DNA from: Desulfotignum sp.
Lineage (GTDB): Bacteria; Desulfobacterota; Desulfobacteria; Desulfobacterales; Desulfobacteraceae
DNA: 64,000 bases
Assembly (NCBI GenBank): GCA_011390635.1
Contig: JAABSA010000014.1
Location: 1 to 64,000, forward strand
Reading direction: 5' to 3'
Shown one piece after another: positions 1 through 8,719 of this stretch. The translations under genes and the position numbers were made by a program. The notes below the pieces were generated by a model. That model made no database searches. It was given only the letters and a program-made list of their open reading frames with translations, and was not told the DNA's origin. The first letter of the stretch is position 1, and every line of letters starts with the position of its first letter.

Positions 1-2977
1 ATATTTTCGATTCTGCAGGATCGAATTCAGCCAGATTTGCATCCAGCGCTTCAAGCAGGGTACGCATCTTTTCAGGATCATTTTTCTGGTCAGGGGGGTG
101 AAAAGATTTTTGTGTCCGGGTGCCTGCCTGCAGGTTTTTCAGGGATTTTTCTACCTCTAAAAACCGTTGTTCAATCTGAAAAACATGATTGTTTATCTGG
201 TCAGTATCTTTGGCATCAATGGCTTTTTCCAGCGATTGTGATGCGGCAAAAAGATCTTTTGCCGCAAGATTGCCTGCAGACCCTTTTAGGGAGTGGTTTT
301 CTTCCCGTGCCTTTTTCAGATTATTCTGACAAATCAGGTCTTTTATCCGGGCCGGTACCGGTGCAAGATCCTGGCAGAAGCGGTTTAGAATGTCTGTGTA
401 CCTTTCCAGGCTGCAGCCCATGCGGGCCATTCCCTCGTCTACATCAAGTCCTGCCGGTGTAATGGTTTCCATCTTGACCATGCCGGCATGATTCATGGGC
501 TGCGGCGGTTTTGGGAGATCTGAAACAACGGTGACATCCGGGATATATTTTTTGAGCACCTTATACAGCTTGAGTCTGTCAATGGGCTTGGAAATATAAT
601 CATCCATGCCGGCTACTATACATTTTTCGCGGTCTCCCCGCATTGCATGAGCAGTCATGGCAATGATGGGAAGATCTTTTTTACCAAGGTCACTGCGAAT
701 TCTGGCAGTTGCTTCCAATCCATCCATCCGGGGCATCTGCACATCCATCAATACAACATCAAAGTCTTGGGTTTTGATTTTTTCAATTGCCTCAAGGCCG
801 TTGACTGCTGTCTGGACATGCATGCCGGCAAGGGTAAGGATTTCAACAGCCACCATCTGGTTGATGGGGTTGTCTTCAGCAAGCAGCACCCTGGCATCTG
901 ATGCATAGTTATACACATTTTGCAAATCGGATCGAGATGAGAAAACAGCCTGGTGGCCAAAACATTCCATGATGGTATCCAGTAAATGGGAAGGTCTGAC
1001 CGGTTTTTCCAGAAAAGGGGAAGATTTTTCAGATGAAGACAAAGAATTTTTTCCGGGGTTGGAGCAGGTTCCCATTAATATTACAGGGATTTTTTCGGAT
1101 AAGGTGCTTTTTTGGACATTTTCAGCAAGTGATTTTCCATCCATATCCGGCAGATCATTATCCGCAATAAGCAGATCAAATGGCTGGGATGGATCGTGTT
1201 CTGCAAGCAGTGACAATGCTTTTTGTGCAGAATCTGTTACATGGGGATGAAAGTCAAAAGAGACAAGCATCTGGTTCAGCACATGCCGTGTGGATGGGTT
1301 TGCCTCTGCCACCAGTATTTTCATGCCTTTCAGAGCGGGGGGAAATTTGTGGTGCCTGTCTTTTATGGGGGTACCTTTTTTCAGTCTGATCACAAAAGAA
1401 AAAAGGCTTCCTTTTCCGGGCATGCTTTCAACGGTGATTTTGCCGTGCATCATGGATATTATTTTGTGGCAGATGGCCAGTCCCAGCCCGGTTCCTCCGT
1501 ATTTTCTGGTGGTGGAGCTGTCTGCCTGGGCAAAGGCTTCAAAAAGGGTCTGCTGGTTTTTTTTATCGATGCCGATGCCTGTGTCTTTTACACCAAAATA
1601 CAAGGTAACATCCTCATCGGTTTGTTCCATGGTCTGGATGATAATGCAGACCTCTCCTTTTTCGGTAAATTTGACTGCATTGGATGTTAAATTAACAATA
1701 ACCTGCTGCAGCCGCAAGGGATCTCCCACCAATTCAGTGGGAACATCCGGTGCAATATCAATAACCAGTTCAAGGTGCTTTTTGCGCAGATCATCAATAA
1801 AAAGATCAGTGACATTATTGATTATTTCTCTTAACTGAAAAGAAATGTTTTCAATGTCCAGTTTTCCGGCTTCGATTTTTGAAAAATCCAGGATTTCATT
1901 TATTATCCCAAGCAGGGATTTTGCTGAAGAGTTGATTATTGAAACATATTCCAACCGCTGCTTTGGTGTGAGATCCGGATTTTTTGCCAGATCAGACATA
2001 CCGATGATTGCATTCATGGGTGTCCGGATTTCATGGCTCATGTTGGCAAGGAAGCTGCTTTTGGCTTTGGTGGATTCATCAGCCGTCTCCTTGGCCTTCT
2101 GGAGTTCACTGTTGGCGGTTTTAAGCTCCTGGGTCCGCTCCTCCACCCGGGTTTCAAGTTCATTGTGAATTTTGCGCAATTCCTGTTCAACACGCTTGCG
2201 TTCAACAATTTCCACTTTAAGGTCCTTGTTGGCATGTGCCAGCATTTCTGTTCGTTCCTTTACCCTGTCTTCGAGCAGCTGGTTGGCTTCATGGGTTTTT
2301 TGCTGCTCTTTTTCAAGAAGCCGCGCAAGATAAAAATCTCTGCGGGCGGCGTATTCTATGGAATAGCAGGAGAACATGCCAATGATATTTGCACTGATAA
2401 AAAAGAAATTGTTATTAATGAGAATGGGTAGAGGCGTGGAACTGATGACCGTGGCACCGATTTCATAACAGATGACAATAAACCATCCTGATATGGTTGC
2501 CCAGATGAACCGCGCCCGTATGAAAGAATAACCGAAAATAAAAATCAGCATCAATCCGGCATAATATGAATAGTTTATGGGTGGCGGGGCGATGATTATC
2601 ATGGTGACAATCCCCAGCCCGGCCAGTATGACAACAAAGGCAAGGGAAAGCTGCATATATTTTTTGTAGCCGGCGGAAAATGACAGCAAAAGCACCAGGG
2701 CTGTCACAGGAAAGAAAATAGCATACCGGATAAACCACAGCTTGTTTCTCATTTCCGGCATCAACTGGGCATCAAGAATGCCAAAAAATGAATAAAAAAT
2801 AATGGCTATAAAAAGTGATATCCTTACCTGGTTGATATATTTTGTATGGTAGTCATCTATAAATTCTTTTTCCAGGGCACCGGATTCATCACGAAAGGAC
2901 AAGGTAAGCAATCTCAGCTGCATGCCTGATGGATCAAAGATGGAATGAGCCAGCCGTTTTTTAAAATCAGATCCCAT
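1..2977 (-). CDS. Hybrid sensor histidine kinase, six-TM N-terminus, two receivers and Hpt (3' end cut by window)
   Basis: About 992 codons are visible from ATG at 2977; the 3' end lies outside the window. Order seen: six hydrophobic segments (about residues 50-70, 80-101, 108-130, 137-155, 158-178, 187-207), a coiled-coil linker to about 290, HisKA with the H-box [10 protein letters not shown] (His near 314), HATPase_c with DTGIGI and GTGLGL, a first receiver, a second receiver and an Hpt domain with [10 protein letters not shown] (His near 894). The second receiver is canonical ([16 protein letters not shown]). The first keeps its acceptor Asp ([11 protein letters not shown]) but its acidic pocket is reduced (VAEANPS), so it may be poorly phosphorylated. 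It should be a phosphorelay membrane sensor; no output domain is visible. It lies 57 nt downstream of a PhcB-like methyltransferase on the same strand, so a lipid-like methyl ester ligand is a reasonable guess, not a demonstrated one. Confidence 0.9.
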   Translation of the reverse strand, partial: MGSDFKKRLAHSIFDPSGMQLRLLTLSFRDESGALEKEFIDDYHTKYINQVRISLFIAIIFYSFFGILDAQLMPEMRNKLWFIRYAIFFPVTALVLLLSFSAGYKKYMQLSLAFVVILAGLGIVTMIIIAPPPINYSYYAGLMLIFIFGYSFIRARFIWATISGWFIVICYEIGATVISSTPLPILINNNFFFISANIIGMFSCYSIEYAARRDFYLARLLEKEQQKTHEANQLLEDRVKERTEMLAHANKDLKVEIVERKRVEQELRKIHNELETRVEERTQELKTANSELQKAKETADESTKAKSSFLANMSHEIRTPMNAIIGMSDLAKNPDLTPKQRLEYVSIINSSAKSLLGIINEILDFSKIEAGKLDIENISFQLREIINNVTDLFIDDLRKKHLELVIDIAPDVPTELVGDPLRLQQVIVNLTSNAVKFTEKGEVCIIIQTMEQTDEDVTLYFGVKDTGIGIDKKNQQTLFEAFAQADSSTTRKYGGTGLGLAICHKIISMMHGKITVESMPGKGSLFSFVIRLKKGTPIKDRHHKFPPALKGMKILVAEANPSTRHVLNQMLVSFDFHPHVTDSAQKALSLLAEHDPSQPFDLLIADNDLPDMDGKSLAENVQKSTLSEKIPVILMGTCSNPGKNSLSSSEKSSPFLEKPVRPSHLLDTIMECFGHQAVFSSRSDLQNVYNYASDARVLLAEDNPINQMVAVEILTLAGMHVQTAVNGLEAIEKIKTQDFDVVLMDVQMPRMDGLEATARIRSDLGKKDLPIIAMTAHAMRGDREKCIVAGMDDYISKPIDRLKLYKVLKKYIPDVTVVSDLPKPPQPMNHAGMVKMETITPAGLDVDEGMARMGCSLERYTDILNRFCQDLAPVPARIKDLICQNNLKKAREENHSLKGSAGNLAAKDLFAASQSLEKAIDAKDTDQINNHVFQIEQRFLEVEKSLKNLQAGTRTQKSFHPPDQKNDPEKMRTLLEALDANLAEFDPAESKI

Positions 2978-3034
2978 GTATTATATTTTCATACGTGTGT
3001 TTGCCCCTCTGGTCAGCAGCAGGGGTATTTTTGT

Positions 3035-3946
3035 TCAACTCTTTGAGATGAATTCTTTCCCGCGTTTCAAATGCAGAAACAGGTTCACGCCTTCAGGTTC
3101 CTGGCCTATGTGAATATCTGGTTCTTTGAAGTTGCAGGCCCTGGCCAGTGCAGCGAGTTGTTCAGGGGTTCTGTGGATCAACCGCCAGTCTCCAATTACT
3201 TCCATATATGCCTGGGTCGGATTGTTTGTGGAAAAATTTCCGATGACCATTTCTCCGTAATCTCCAAGCAAGGGAGATAGATGGTTTAAAAGGAACATAA
3301 ATTTTTTGTCATTGAGGTAGTCGAATAATCCGGCTGACCATATCATGCGGTATTTTTTATCTGAGGTAAAATCAAAGGCGTTTGTATGAAGAAAGGCAAT
3401 ATTATGGAGAAAATCTTTGCACAGGTTTTTTGCATAGGAGATGGCAAGTGGATCAAATTCCACATTGTCCACCAAAATGCTGCTGTCGTTTTTTTGGGAA
3501 AAAAAATCAAACAGGTCCCTTGCTGGCCCGCTGGCAATATTTAATACCCTTTTTTCGGTTTCATCCAGATCATCAAGATGGTGCAAAAGATTCAGAAAAT
3601 ATTTTTTTCGGTTTCTTACTGCCAAAGGGGCTTTTTGGAGCTGGAAAAAAAGATCCCATTTTCTGAGTTCCGGATCATTTGATGTGTGCTCAAGATAAAT
3701 TTTTTCAATAATCTCATAATCTCCTGGATATCCATGAGGCTTGGTGAAGACAAAACCCTGAAGTGTCAATATGGAAAGCGCTTCTCCCATTTTTTCCCGC
3801 AGCAGATCAAGATCATTTTTGTGTAATGTGCCATTTCTCATTTTCTGGTGAACCTGGGTGAGCCAGTCGGTAAATTCATGATATTCTGAAGAATCAGGGC
3901 CTCCTTTTGCTACCATTTCTTCAATAAACGCAATATACTGTTTCAT
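3035..3946 (-). CDS. PhcB-like class I SAM-dependent methyltransferase
   Basis: The 303-residue protein has a helical N-terminal half containing the GYPGDYEIIEKIY and RNRKKYF segments, then a Rossmann methyltransferase core: VLNIASGPARD (SAM motif I), VEFDPLAISYA (motif II acid), IWSAGLFDYLND and MVIGNFSTNNP with a closing DWRLIHRTPEQL. That combination is, as I recall, typical of the family annotated as extracellular factor (3-hydroxypalmitate methyl ester) biosynthesis proteins, whose model member is Ralstonia PhcB. Known members methylate 3-hydroxy fatty acids to make a diffusible signal; the substrate here is inferred. The start follows GGAGC about 10 nt upstream. The gene sits immediately upstream of a membrane hybrid kinase, the same logic as the phcB-phcS-phcR arrangement. 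The alternative is an ordinary small-molecule methyltransferase. Confidence 0.75.
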   Translation of the reverse strand: MKQYIAFIEEMVAKGGPDSSEYHEFTDWLTQVHQKMRNGTLHKNDLDLLREKMGEALSILTLQGFVFTKPHGYPGDYEIIEKIYLEHTSNDPELRKWDLFFQLQKAPLAVRNRKKYFLNLLHHLDDLDETEKRVLNIASGPARDLFDFFSQKNDSSILVDNVEFDPLAISYAKNLCKDFLHNIAFLHTNAFDFTSDKKYRMIWSAGLFDYLNDKKFMFLLNHLSPLLGDYGEMVIGNFSTNNPTQAYMEVIGDWRLIHRTPEQLAALARACNFKEPDIHIGQEPEGVNLFLHLKRGKEFISKS

Positions 3947-4165
3947 GAAAAATTCGCTCCAGATGAATATAAGGTGCAGTTTGTCTCCAAATTCGTTTCT
4001 TTGTTCGGGGCATCTCCGTCTTACATGCCAAAAAACCTGTAAATACAGGGTTTACACAATTTTATAACGTAAATTACATAAATCAGTACCACCTGTCAAT
4101 TGATATAAGTGATATTAAATTTTTTTTACCGGCCTTTTTTGGGCATTTCCCTGTTTTTAATTTTC

Positions 4166-4194
4166 TTGACAAAATTTGTTAGCTGATGATATCT
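4166..4194 (+). promoter_or_regulatory. Candidate sigma-70 promoter for the small KDRR protein
   Basis: TTGACA at 4166-4171, a 17-nt spacer and ATATCT at 4189-4194 give a good -35 and a moderate -10 box about 65 nt upstream of the short ORF at 4260. The rest of the 3947-4259 gap is AT-rich and shows no other clear element. Confidence 0.5.
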
Positions 4195-4259
4195 AAAAAG
4201 TATATTTTTTGGAAAGAATGCAGCCGGACGACAATTTTTAGATCTGATGGGGGCCTTTA

Positions 4260-4403
4260 ATGGAAAATAGTAAAGATCGGCGTACCACAGACGACCGCCG
4301 TGAAACAGATGACGAGCGGGCTGAAAGATTTATCAAATATTTTCTTCCTGAAAATGAGGAAAAGCGAAGCGGTAAAGATCGCCGCAAGCCTGAAAGTAAA
4401 TAA
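4260..4403 (+). CDS. Small charged KDRR-repeat protein, unknown function
   Basis: This short ORF encodes 47 residues, ATG at 4260 to TAA at 4401-4403. It is very rich in Arg, Asp, Glu and Lys and carries the same short motif at both ends: KDRR near residues 5-8 and GKDRRKPESK at the C-terminus, with DDRRETDDER between them. The only hydrophobic patch is RFIKYFLP in the middle. A G-rich stretch 6-10 nt upstream could serve as a ribosome binding site, and a TTGACA promoter lies about 65 nt upstream. Short DRR-rich proteins are common and uncharacterised in proteobacteria; I do not assign a function. It converges on yigZ with an 18-nt gap. Confidence 0.55.
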   Translation: MENSKDRRTTDDRRETDDERAERFIKYFLPENEEKRSGKDRRKPESK

Positions 4404-4421
4404 GTTTTTTATAAGATTCCC

Positions 4422-5042
4422 TTATAGAAAGGCTATACCCTGATTCTCATATCGGGCCAGCATCTTTTGAAAATCCGGCATACAATCCTTTTTTACAAGT
4501 AATTCATGGATGATCTGTTCTCCGTATTCGGTGCCAGTAATTTGTGCATCAAACCGGCTGCTCTGGTTTACAAAAGCATCATTGAATTCATAGGGTACCT
4601 GAATTCGTACCTGGAAAGCCTGGATCAACCGGACTTTTTCAGCAGCATCCAGGGCAGCGGCAACCGCATCTGAATAGGCCTGGATCAATCCCCGGATACC
4701 CAGTTTTACACCGCCGTAGTGCCGGGTCACAACCGCCGCCACCTGGGTAATGTTACGGGCTTTAAGCACATTGAGCATGGGTTTGCCTGCCGTTCCAGAA
4801 GGTTCTCCTGCATCCGAGCTGTGAAAAATCTGTCCGGCATCCCCCACAATATAGGCCCAGCAGTTATGGGTGGCGGTTTTATTTTCTTTGGATATTTTTG
4901 AGATATATTCTTTGGCAGCTGAAATGGAATCGGCATGGGACAGATGGCAGGTGAACACCGATCGTTTGATTTTCAGCTGCGCAGTAAATGTCGCATTTTC
5001 TGCTGATTCTGCAATGGAGTAAAATTGTTTTTTTGGGTGCAT
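4422..5042 (-). CDS. YigZ/IMPACT family protein (UPF0029)
   Basis: The 206-residue product has the two hallmarks of the YigZ/IMPACT N-terminal domain: EPSGTAGKPML (about residues 80-90) and the signature VTRHYGGVKLGIRGLIQAY (about 105-123). The N-terminal KIKRSVFTCHL and NCWAYIV segments also fit. The shorter C-terminal part (about 140-206) matches the position of the family's DUF1949 ferredoxin-like domain. Bacterial members are cytoplasmic proteins whose biochemical role is unclear; the eukaryotic homologue IMPACT regulates the translation-control kinase GCN2. Length is normal (about 200-210). It is transcribed divergently from the DHH phosphoesterase gene. Confidence 0.9.
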   Translation of the reverse strand: MHPKKQFYSIAESAENATFTAQLKIKRSVFTCHLSHADSISAAKEYISKISKENKTATHNCWAYIVGDAGQIFHSSDAGEPSGTAGKPMLNVLKARNITQVAAVVTRHYGGVKLGIRGLIQAYSDAVAAALDAAEKVRLIQAFQVRIQVPYEFNDAFVNQSSRFDAQITGTEYGEQIIHELLVKKDCMPDFQKMLARYENQGIAFL

Positions 5043-5107
5043 GCGTTTGTCTGTCCAGTTTATTGATTTTCACATTACCATTCGGGTATACGGTTTTTCA
5101 TTCATTC

Positions 5108-5136
5108 TTGAAAATTTGTCAAAAATGAATTATACA
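5108..5136 (+). promoter_or_regulatory. Candidate promoter for the DHH phosphoesterase gene
   Basis: TTGAAA at 5108-5113, a 17-nt spacer and TATACA at 5131-5136 lie in the 156-nt divergent gap between yigZ and the DHH gene, about 60 nt upstream of its ATG. Assignment rests on hexamer match and spacing only. Confidence 0.45.
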
Positions 5137-5198
5137 CTCCCCGTTATGAAAATTTGCGTTAACAATTTACATTATTGCATGGTAACCAGGATTTTCCC

Positions 5199-6095
5199 AT
5201 GAGAATTGTAACCCGGCCCGATTTTGACGGTATTGTCTGCGCAGTGCTGCTACGTGAAGCACTGGGTATTGAAACTGATATTTACTGGGTAGAACCCAAT
5301 GAAGTCCAGAAAAAAAAAGCATCGATCCGGGATGGTGACATCCTTGCCAATCTGCCCCATGATCACAGGTGTTCTCTGTGGTTTGATCACCATGTTTCCA
5401 ACAAGCCGGACCAGGCATTCGAAGGTGCCCATGAGATTGTCCCTTCAGCCGCCGGCGTGATCCATACCTATTATAAGGAATCCGGGCATCTGGACAACCG
5501 ATTTGATGACCTGGTCTTTCACACGGATATCATTGATTCCGCTAATCTGAACGAGAATCAGGTGCTGCATCCCGAAGAGTATCCCCATCTTTTGCTGTCC
5601 ATGACCATCAAGAACCGGGACAACACCGATGCGGCATACTGGAATCATCTGGTGGAAATGCTCAGTACCCTGGATATAGACGCAGTCATGGCTGATCCCC
5701 TGGTCAGAGAGCGGTGTGATATCGTTATCCAGGAAAACAATGCGTATTCAAGGTATCTAAAGGAATATACCCGGATCCAGGGCCTGGTTTCCATCACTGA
5801 TTTCAGGGGACTGGACACGATTCCTTCGGGAAACCGGTTTCTGATCTATTGCCTGTTCCCCGATACGGTTGCCAGTGTCAAGCTGCGGTATACCGAACCG
5901 GAAAGGACCCATGTGCTGGTGAGCATCGGCCACAGCATTTTCAACCGCAACTGCCGGGTGAATGTGGGGCACCTGCTGGCACGTTACGGTGGCGGCGGCC
6001 ATGCAGGTGCCGGCGGCTGTACCCTGGTGGCGGAAGATGCCCAGGAAAAAATTGATGAAATTCTGCAGGTCCTCCAGGCCAATGAGCCCATATAG
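5199..6095 (+). CDS. DHH family phosphoesterase (exopolyphosphatase-like)
   Basis: The start is taken at ATG 5199, giving MRIVTRPDFDGIVCA and 298 residues; an in-frame TTG at 5175 would only add eight non-conserved residues. DHH-family metal-binding motifs occur in order: PDFDG near residue 7, the defining DHH in WFDHHVSN near 65-75, DIIDSAN around 110, and the C-terminal DHHA1 signature GGGGHAGAGGC near 262-275. The fold is known for Mn-dependent hydrolysis of phosphodiester or phosphoanhydride bonds (oligoribonucleases, pAp phosphatases, exopolyphosphatases). The substrate cannot be decided from sequence. The first motif, DFDG, is slightly unlike the usual DxDG. It converges with the next gene with an 11-nt gap. 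Confidence 0.85.
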   Translation: MRIVTRPDFDGIVCAVLLREALGIETDIYWVEPNEVQKKKASIRDGDILANLPHDHRCSLWFDHHVSNKPDQAFEGAHEIVPSAAGVIHTYYKESGHLDNRFDDLVFHTDIIDSANLNENQVLHPEEYPHLLLSMTIKNRDNTDAAYWNHLVEMLSTLDIDAVMADPLVRERCDIVIQENNAYSRYLKEYTRIQGLVSITDFRGLDTIPSGNRFLIYCLFPDTVASVKLRYTEPERTHVLVSIGHSIFNRNCRVNVGHLLARYGGGGHAGAGGCTLVAEDAQEKIDEILQVLQANEPI

Positions 6096-6106
6096 AGTTC
6101 ATGTAG

Positions 6107-6406
6107 TTATGCCAGTTTTTTTTTCACACTGTTGACCTTGTCCGCCATGGTCTGTTTCCGGTCGGTCCGGGTGCCGGCCTTGATGGTGGTGGTGATCCTG
6201 GGGGCACCCATGGCATGTATTTTTTCATGGCATTGCTTGACCACCCGGAACACCGCGTCCCATTCGCCCTCAATATTGGTGCCATAGGCATGCAGCTCGC
6301 TGGTGAGTCCGGCCTGTTCGATGATCTCATGGCAGGCAGCCACATATTTTGAAACCGACACCCCCACCCCTAAGGGTACAACACATAAATCAATGATCAC
6401 GTTCAT
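6107..6406 (-). CDS. MTH1187-type thiamine-binding protein (DUF77/YkoF-like)
   Basis: This 99-residue protein opens with MNVIIDLCVVPLGVGVSVSKYV and contains SELHAYGTNIEGEWD and KQCHEKIHAMGAPRITTTIKAGTR, the conserved strands and helix of the MTH1187/YkoF superfamily. These are small cytoplasmic ferredoxin-fold proteins that bind thiamine or related small molecules. The length matches the usual 95-105 residues. It is divergent from the cobamide operon leader and convergent with the DHH gene, so it is probably a one-gene transcript. The binding partner is inferred from the family only. Confidence 0.85.
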   Translation of the reverse strand: MNVIIDLCVVPLGVGVSVSKYVAACHEIIEQAGLTSELHAYGTNIEGEWDAVFRVVKQCHEKIHAMGAPRITTTIKAGTRTDRKQTMADKVNSVKKKLA

Positions 6407-6566
6407 GGAAAACTCCTTTGTGCAGTTGAAAATCTGTCGGCCATTGTAGCGGTTCCCATGCCCGGGAGCAAGGCTTATGGAATCTTGATGGGAACATTTA
6501 TATGTGTGCCGGCTTAAGACCCCAATATATACAGACAGTTCCGACCATCCCGCCCCAATTTTATCC

Positions 6567-6595
6567 TTGACACGAACAGGGCAAGCAGGTAAGGT
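6567..6595 (+). promoter_or_regulatory. Promoter of the cobamide operon
   Basis: TTGACA at 6567-6572, a 17-nt spacer and TAAGGT at 6590-6595 place the transcription start near 6602, exactly at the 5' edge of the cobalamin riboswitch. The -35 is perfect and the -10 weak. Confidence 0.6.
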
Positions 6596-6601
6596 GTTCT
6601 A

Positions 6602-6766
6602 TTGTTTCAGGTGCTGCCCACGCAGTTAAAAGGGAATCCTGTGGAAGTCAGGAACGGACCCGCCGCTGTAGCCGGGGATGAACGCCACACAACCACTGAT
6701 GGGAAAAAGATCGGGAAGGAGTGGCTGGTAAATTGATCCGGGAGTCAGAAAACCTGCCTGAACAGT
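6602..6766 (+). promoter_or_regulatory. Adenosylcobalamin riboswitch (cobalamin aptamer)
   Basis: The leader carries the conserved core of the cobalamin aptamer: TTAAAAGGGAATCC at about 6626-6639, GCCGCTGTAGCC at about 6662-6673, the GGGATGAACGCC segment, and the B12 box GAGTCAGAAAACCTGCCTG at 6742-6760. A closing P1 stem can form between TGTTTCAGG at its start and CCTGAACA at its end. Such aptamers bind adenosylcobalamin and switch off downstream uptake and synthesis genes. The btuCDF-cbi operon follows directly, with an intrinsic terminator between aptamer and first gene. Confidence 0.93.
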
Positions 6767-6822
6767 TGATCGGTTGCTTGCGAGGACTTGGGTAGATCAA
6801 CGTTATGAGGATAAAAACGGTT

Positions 6823-6854
6823 CCCATATCAGCCTTGGCTGGTATGGGTTTTTT
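6823..6854 (+). terminator. Intrinsic terminator of the riboswitch expression platform
   Basis: CCCATATCAGCC (6823-6834) pairs with GGCTGGTATGGG (6837-6848) through 12 base pairs including one G-U, leaving a two-base TT apex that would open slightly in RNA. Six T residues follow at 6849-6854. It lies about 56 nt after the aptamer and 25 nt before the btuC start, so ligand-bound RNA would be expected to stop transcription here. This also rules out the apparent upstream start at 6774 for the permease. Confidence 0.88.
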
Positions 6855-6878
6855 AATGCCTTAACAACAGGGTGTCTC

Positions 6879-7928
6879 ATGTTCTCCAGTATATCGGTTG
6901 CCATACCCAGAGGGAAAACAGGATATCTGGTGGTTCTGTTTTCCCTTTTCCTTTTGGCATCCACTCTGGTGTCCCTGTCCATGGGATATATGGATATTCC
7001 CATCCTGGACATTTTGAAAATCATTCTGGGGAAAACATTGACTGCCGCTGGTGATGCTTCATCCATGACGGAAACCTTTGAAACCGTTCTGTTTGATATC
7101 CGGCTGCCCAGAATTTTAACCTGCGCTGCGGTAGGCGCGGCCCTGGCTGTTTCAGGGGTATTATTCCAGGGCATTTTACTCAATCCTCTGGCAGACCCAT
7201 ACACCCTGGGGGTTTCTGCCGGCGCGGCCTTTGGTGCCAGCATTGCCATTCTTTTCAATTTATCAGCCGCCCTGGTATCTGTGCCGGTGTTTGCCTTTGC
7301 CGGGGCATGTGCCACCCTGTTCTTTGTGCTGTTTTTGTCTTATTCCCCGGATGGCCCTGCCGGGGGATTGTCCTCCAACAACCTTATCCTGTCCGGTATC
7401 ATCGTGGCTGCCATTTTATCGGCGGGTATCAGCTTTTTAAAATTTCTTGCCGATGAACAGGTCTCTGTTATTATTTTCTGGCTCATGGGTAGTTTTGCTT
7501 CCAGGACATGGCCCCAGTTTTTGCTTGTGTCTGTATTTTTGTCTCTGGGGTTTTGTGTATCTGTCTTCTTTGCCAGGGATCTGAATCTGATTTCCATGGG
7601 GGACCGATCCGCCATCAGCCTGGGGGTTGATCTGAAAAAAGTTACACTGATCCTGCTGATAACCGGTTCCATGCTGGCGGCGGTCAGTGTGGCCATATCC
7701 GGTATCATCGGGTTTGTGGGCCTGCTGGTGCCCCATATGATGCGTTTTCTCACTGGTCCGGACAACAGAAAGCTGCTGCCGGTTTCCATGCTGGCTGGTG
7801 CCACACTCCTTTTGTGGGCAGATACCATTACCCGGGCGGTGCTGCCCCATGAAATCCCCATCGGTGTTTTGACCGCCCTCATCGGGGGGCCGGTTTTCTG
7901 CTGGATTTTCAAAAAAAGCCGCATGTAA
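6879..7928 (+). CDS. btuC: Corrinoid ABC transporter permease (FecCD/BtuC family)
   Basis: The start is ATG 6879, just after the riboswitch terminator; an in-frame upstream codon at 6774 lies inside the leader and is rejected. The 349-residue protein has roughly ten hydrophobic segments and the FecCD landmarks: RLPRILTCAAVGAALAVSG, GILLNPLADPYTLGVSAGA, GSFASRTW, and the cytoplasmic coupling loop ending in SGIIGFVGLLVPHMMR. It would form the inner-membrane channel of a BtuCDF-type importer. The family also carries siderophores and heme; corrinoid specificity is inferred from the riboswitch and from the ten cobamide genes downstream. The ATPase gene starts 10 nt after the stop. Confidence 0.92.
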   Translation: MFSSISVAIPRGKTGYLVVLFSLFLLASTLVSLSMGYMDIPILDILKIILGKTLTAAGDASSMTETFETVLFDIRLPRILTCAAVGAALAVSGVLFQGILLNPLADPYTLGVSAGAAFGASIAILFNLSAALVSVPVFAFAGACATLFFVLFLSYSPDGPAGGLSSNNLILSGIIVAAILSAGISFLKFLADEQVSVIIFWLMGSFASRTWPQFLLVSVFLSLGFCVSVFFARDLNLISMGDRSAISLGVDLKKVTLILLITGSMLAAVSVAISGIIGFVGLLVPHMMRFLTGPDNRKLLPVSMLAGATLLLWADTITRAVLPHEIPIGVLTALIGGPVFCWIFKKSRM

Positions 7929-7938
7929 CAAGGATATC

Positions 7939-8715
7939 ATGGATATCAGCATGGACCATATACATTTTTTTCATGGGGAAACGTCGATTCTGGAAGATGT
8001 AACCTGCCGGTTTGCTCCCGGAAAATTCTATGCGGTTTTAGGCCCCAACGGCAGTGGCAAGACCACACTTCTCGACCTGATCTGCGGGTTTCGAAGACCG
8101 AAAACCGGCCGGATTTTGCTGGGAGACATGCCTGTAAACACTTTTTCCAGAAGAAAGATGGCCCAGACCATTTCCCTGGTATCCCAGAGTTATGAGGTGA
8201 ATTTTCCTTTCCTGGTGAAGGAGGTGGTCATGATGGGGCGCCACCCCCATGTTGACCGGTTTTCCCGGCCATCACAGGATGACCGAAAACTTGCTGCCCG
8301 GGTCATGGAAATGACCGGCATTTCCCACCTGGCGCACCGGCATATTACGGAATTATCCGGTGGAGAAAAACAGCGCTGCGTATTTGCCAGGGCCCTTTGC
8401 CAGGATACGCCTGTAATGCTGCTTGATGAAGCGTTTTCCAATATGGACATCCACCACAGTTTATATTTGCTGGGCCTGGTGAAAACCGCGGTGCTAAAAC
8501 AACACAAAACCGTCATTGCCGTGCTCCATGACATAAACCTGGCTGCCGGTTTTTCCCATGAGATGCTTTTTTTAAAACAAGGCAGGATCACTGCCATGGG
8601 TGACACACAAAAGGTGCTTACCCAAAAAAATATTGAGACTGTGTTTAATGTCACGTCCAAGGTGGAATACAATGACTATGTTCAGGCCTTACAAGTCTAT
8701 TTTAAACCATTATAA
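7939..8715 (+). CDS. btuD: Corrinoid ABC transporter ATP-binding protein
   Basis: This 258-residue ABC ATPase has Walker A GPNGSGKTT near residue 37, a Q-loop in SLVSQSYEV, signature LSGGEKQR near 140, Walker B VMLLDEAFSNMD near 160 and the switch His in VLHDINLA. It belongs to the FecE/BtuD subfamily that powers BtuC-type permeases from the cytoplasmic side. It lies between the permease and binding-protein genes with gaps of 10 and 4 nt, so the three should be one translational unit under riboswitch control. Nothing unusual is seen. Confidence 0.93.
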   Translation: MDISMDHIHFFHGETSILEDVTCRFAPGKFYAVLGPNGSGKTTLLDLICGFRRPKTGRILLGDMPVNTFSRRKMAQTISLVSQSYEVNFPFLVKEVVMMGRHPHVDRFSRPSQDDRKLAARVMEMTGISHLAHRHITELSGGEKQRCVFARALCQDTPVMLLDEAFSNMDIHHSLYLLGLVKTAVLKQHKTVIAVLHDINLAAGFSHEMLFLKQGRITAMGDTQKVLTQKNIETVFNVTSKVEYNDYVQALQVYFKPL

Positions 8716-8719
8716 GCAT

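Noticed and set aside
6774-6878. In-frame start giving a longer btuC
   Set aside because: It lies between the riboswitch aptamer and its intrinsic terminator; the ATG at 6879 after the terminator gives the natural N-terminus.
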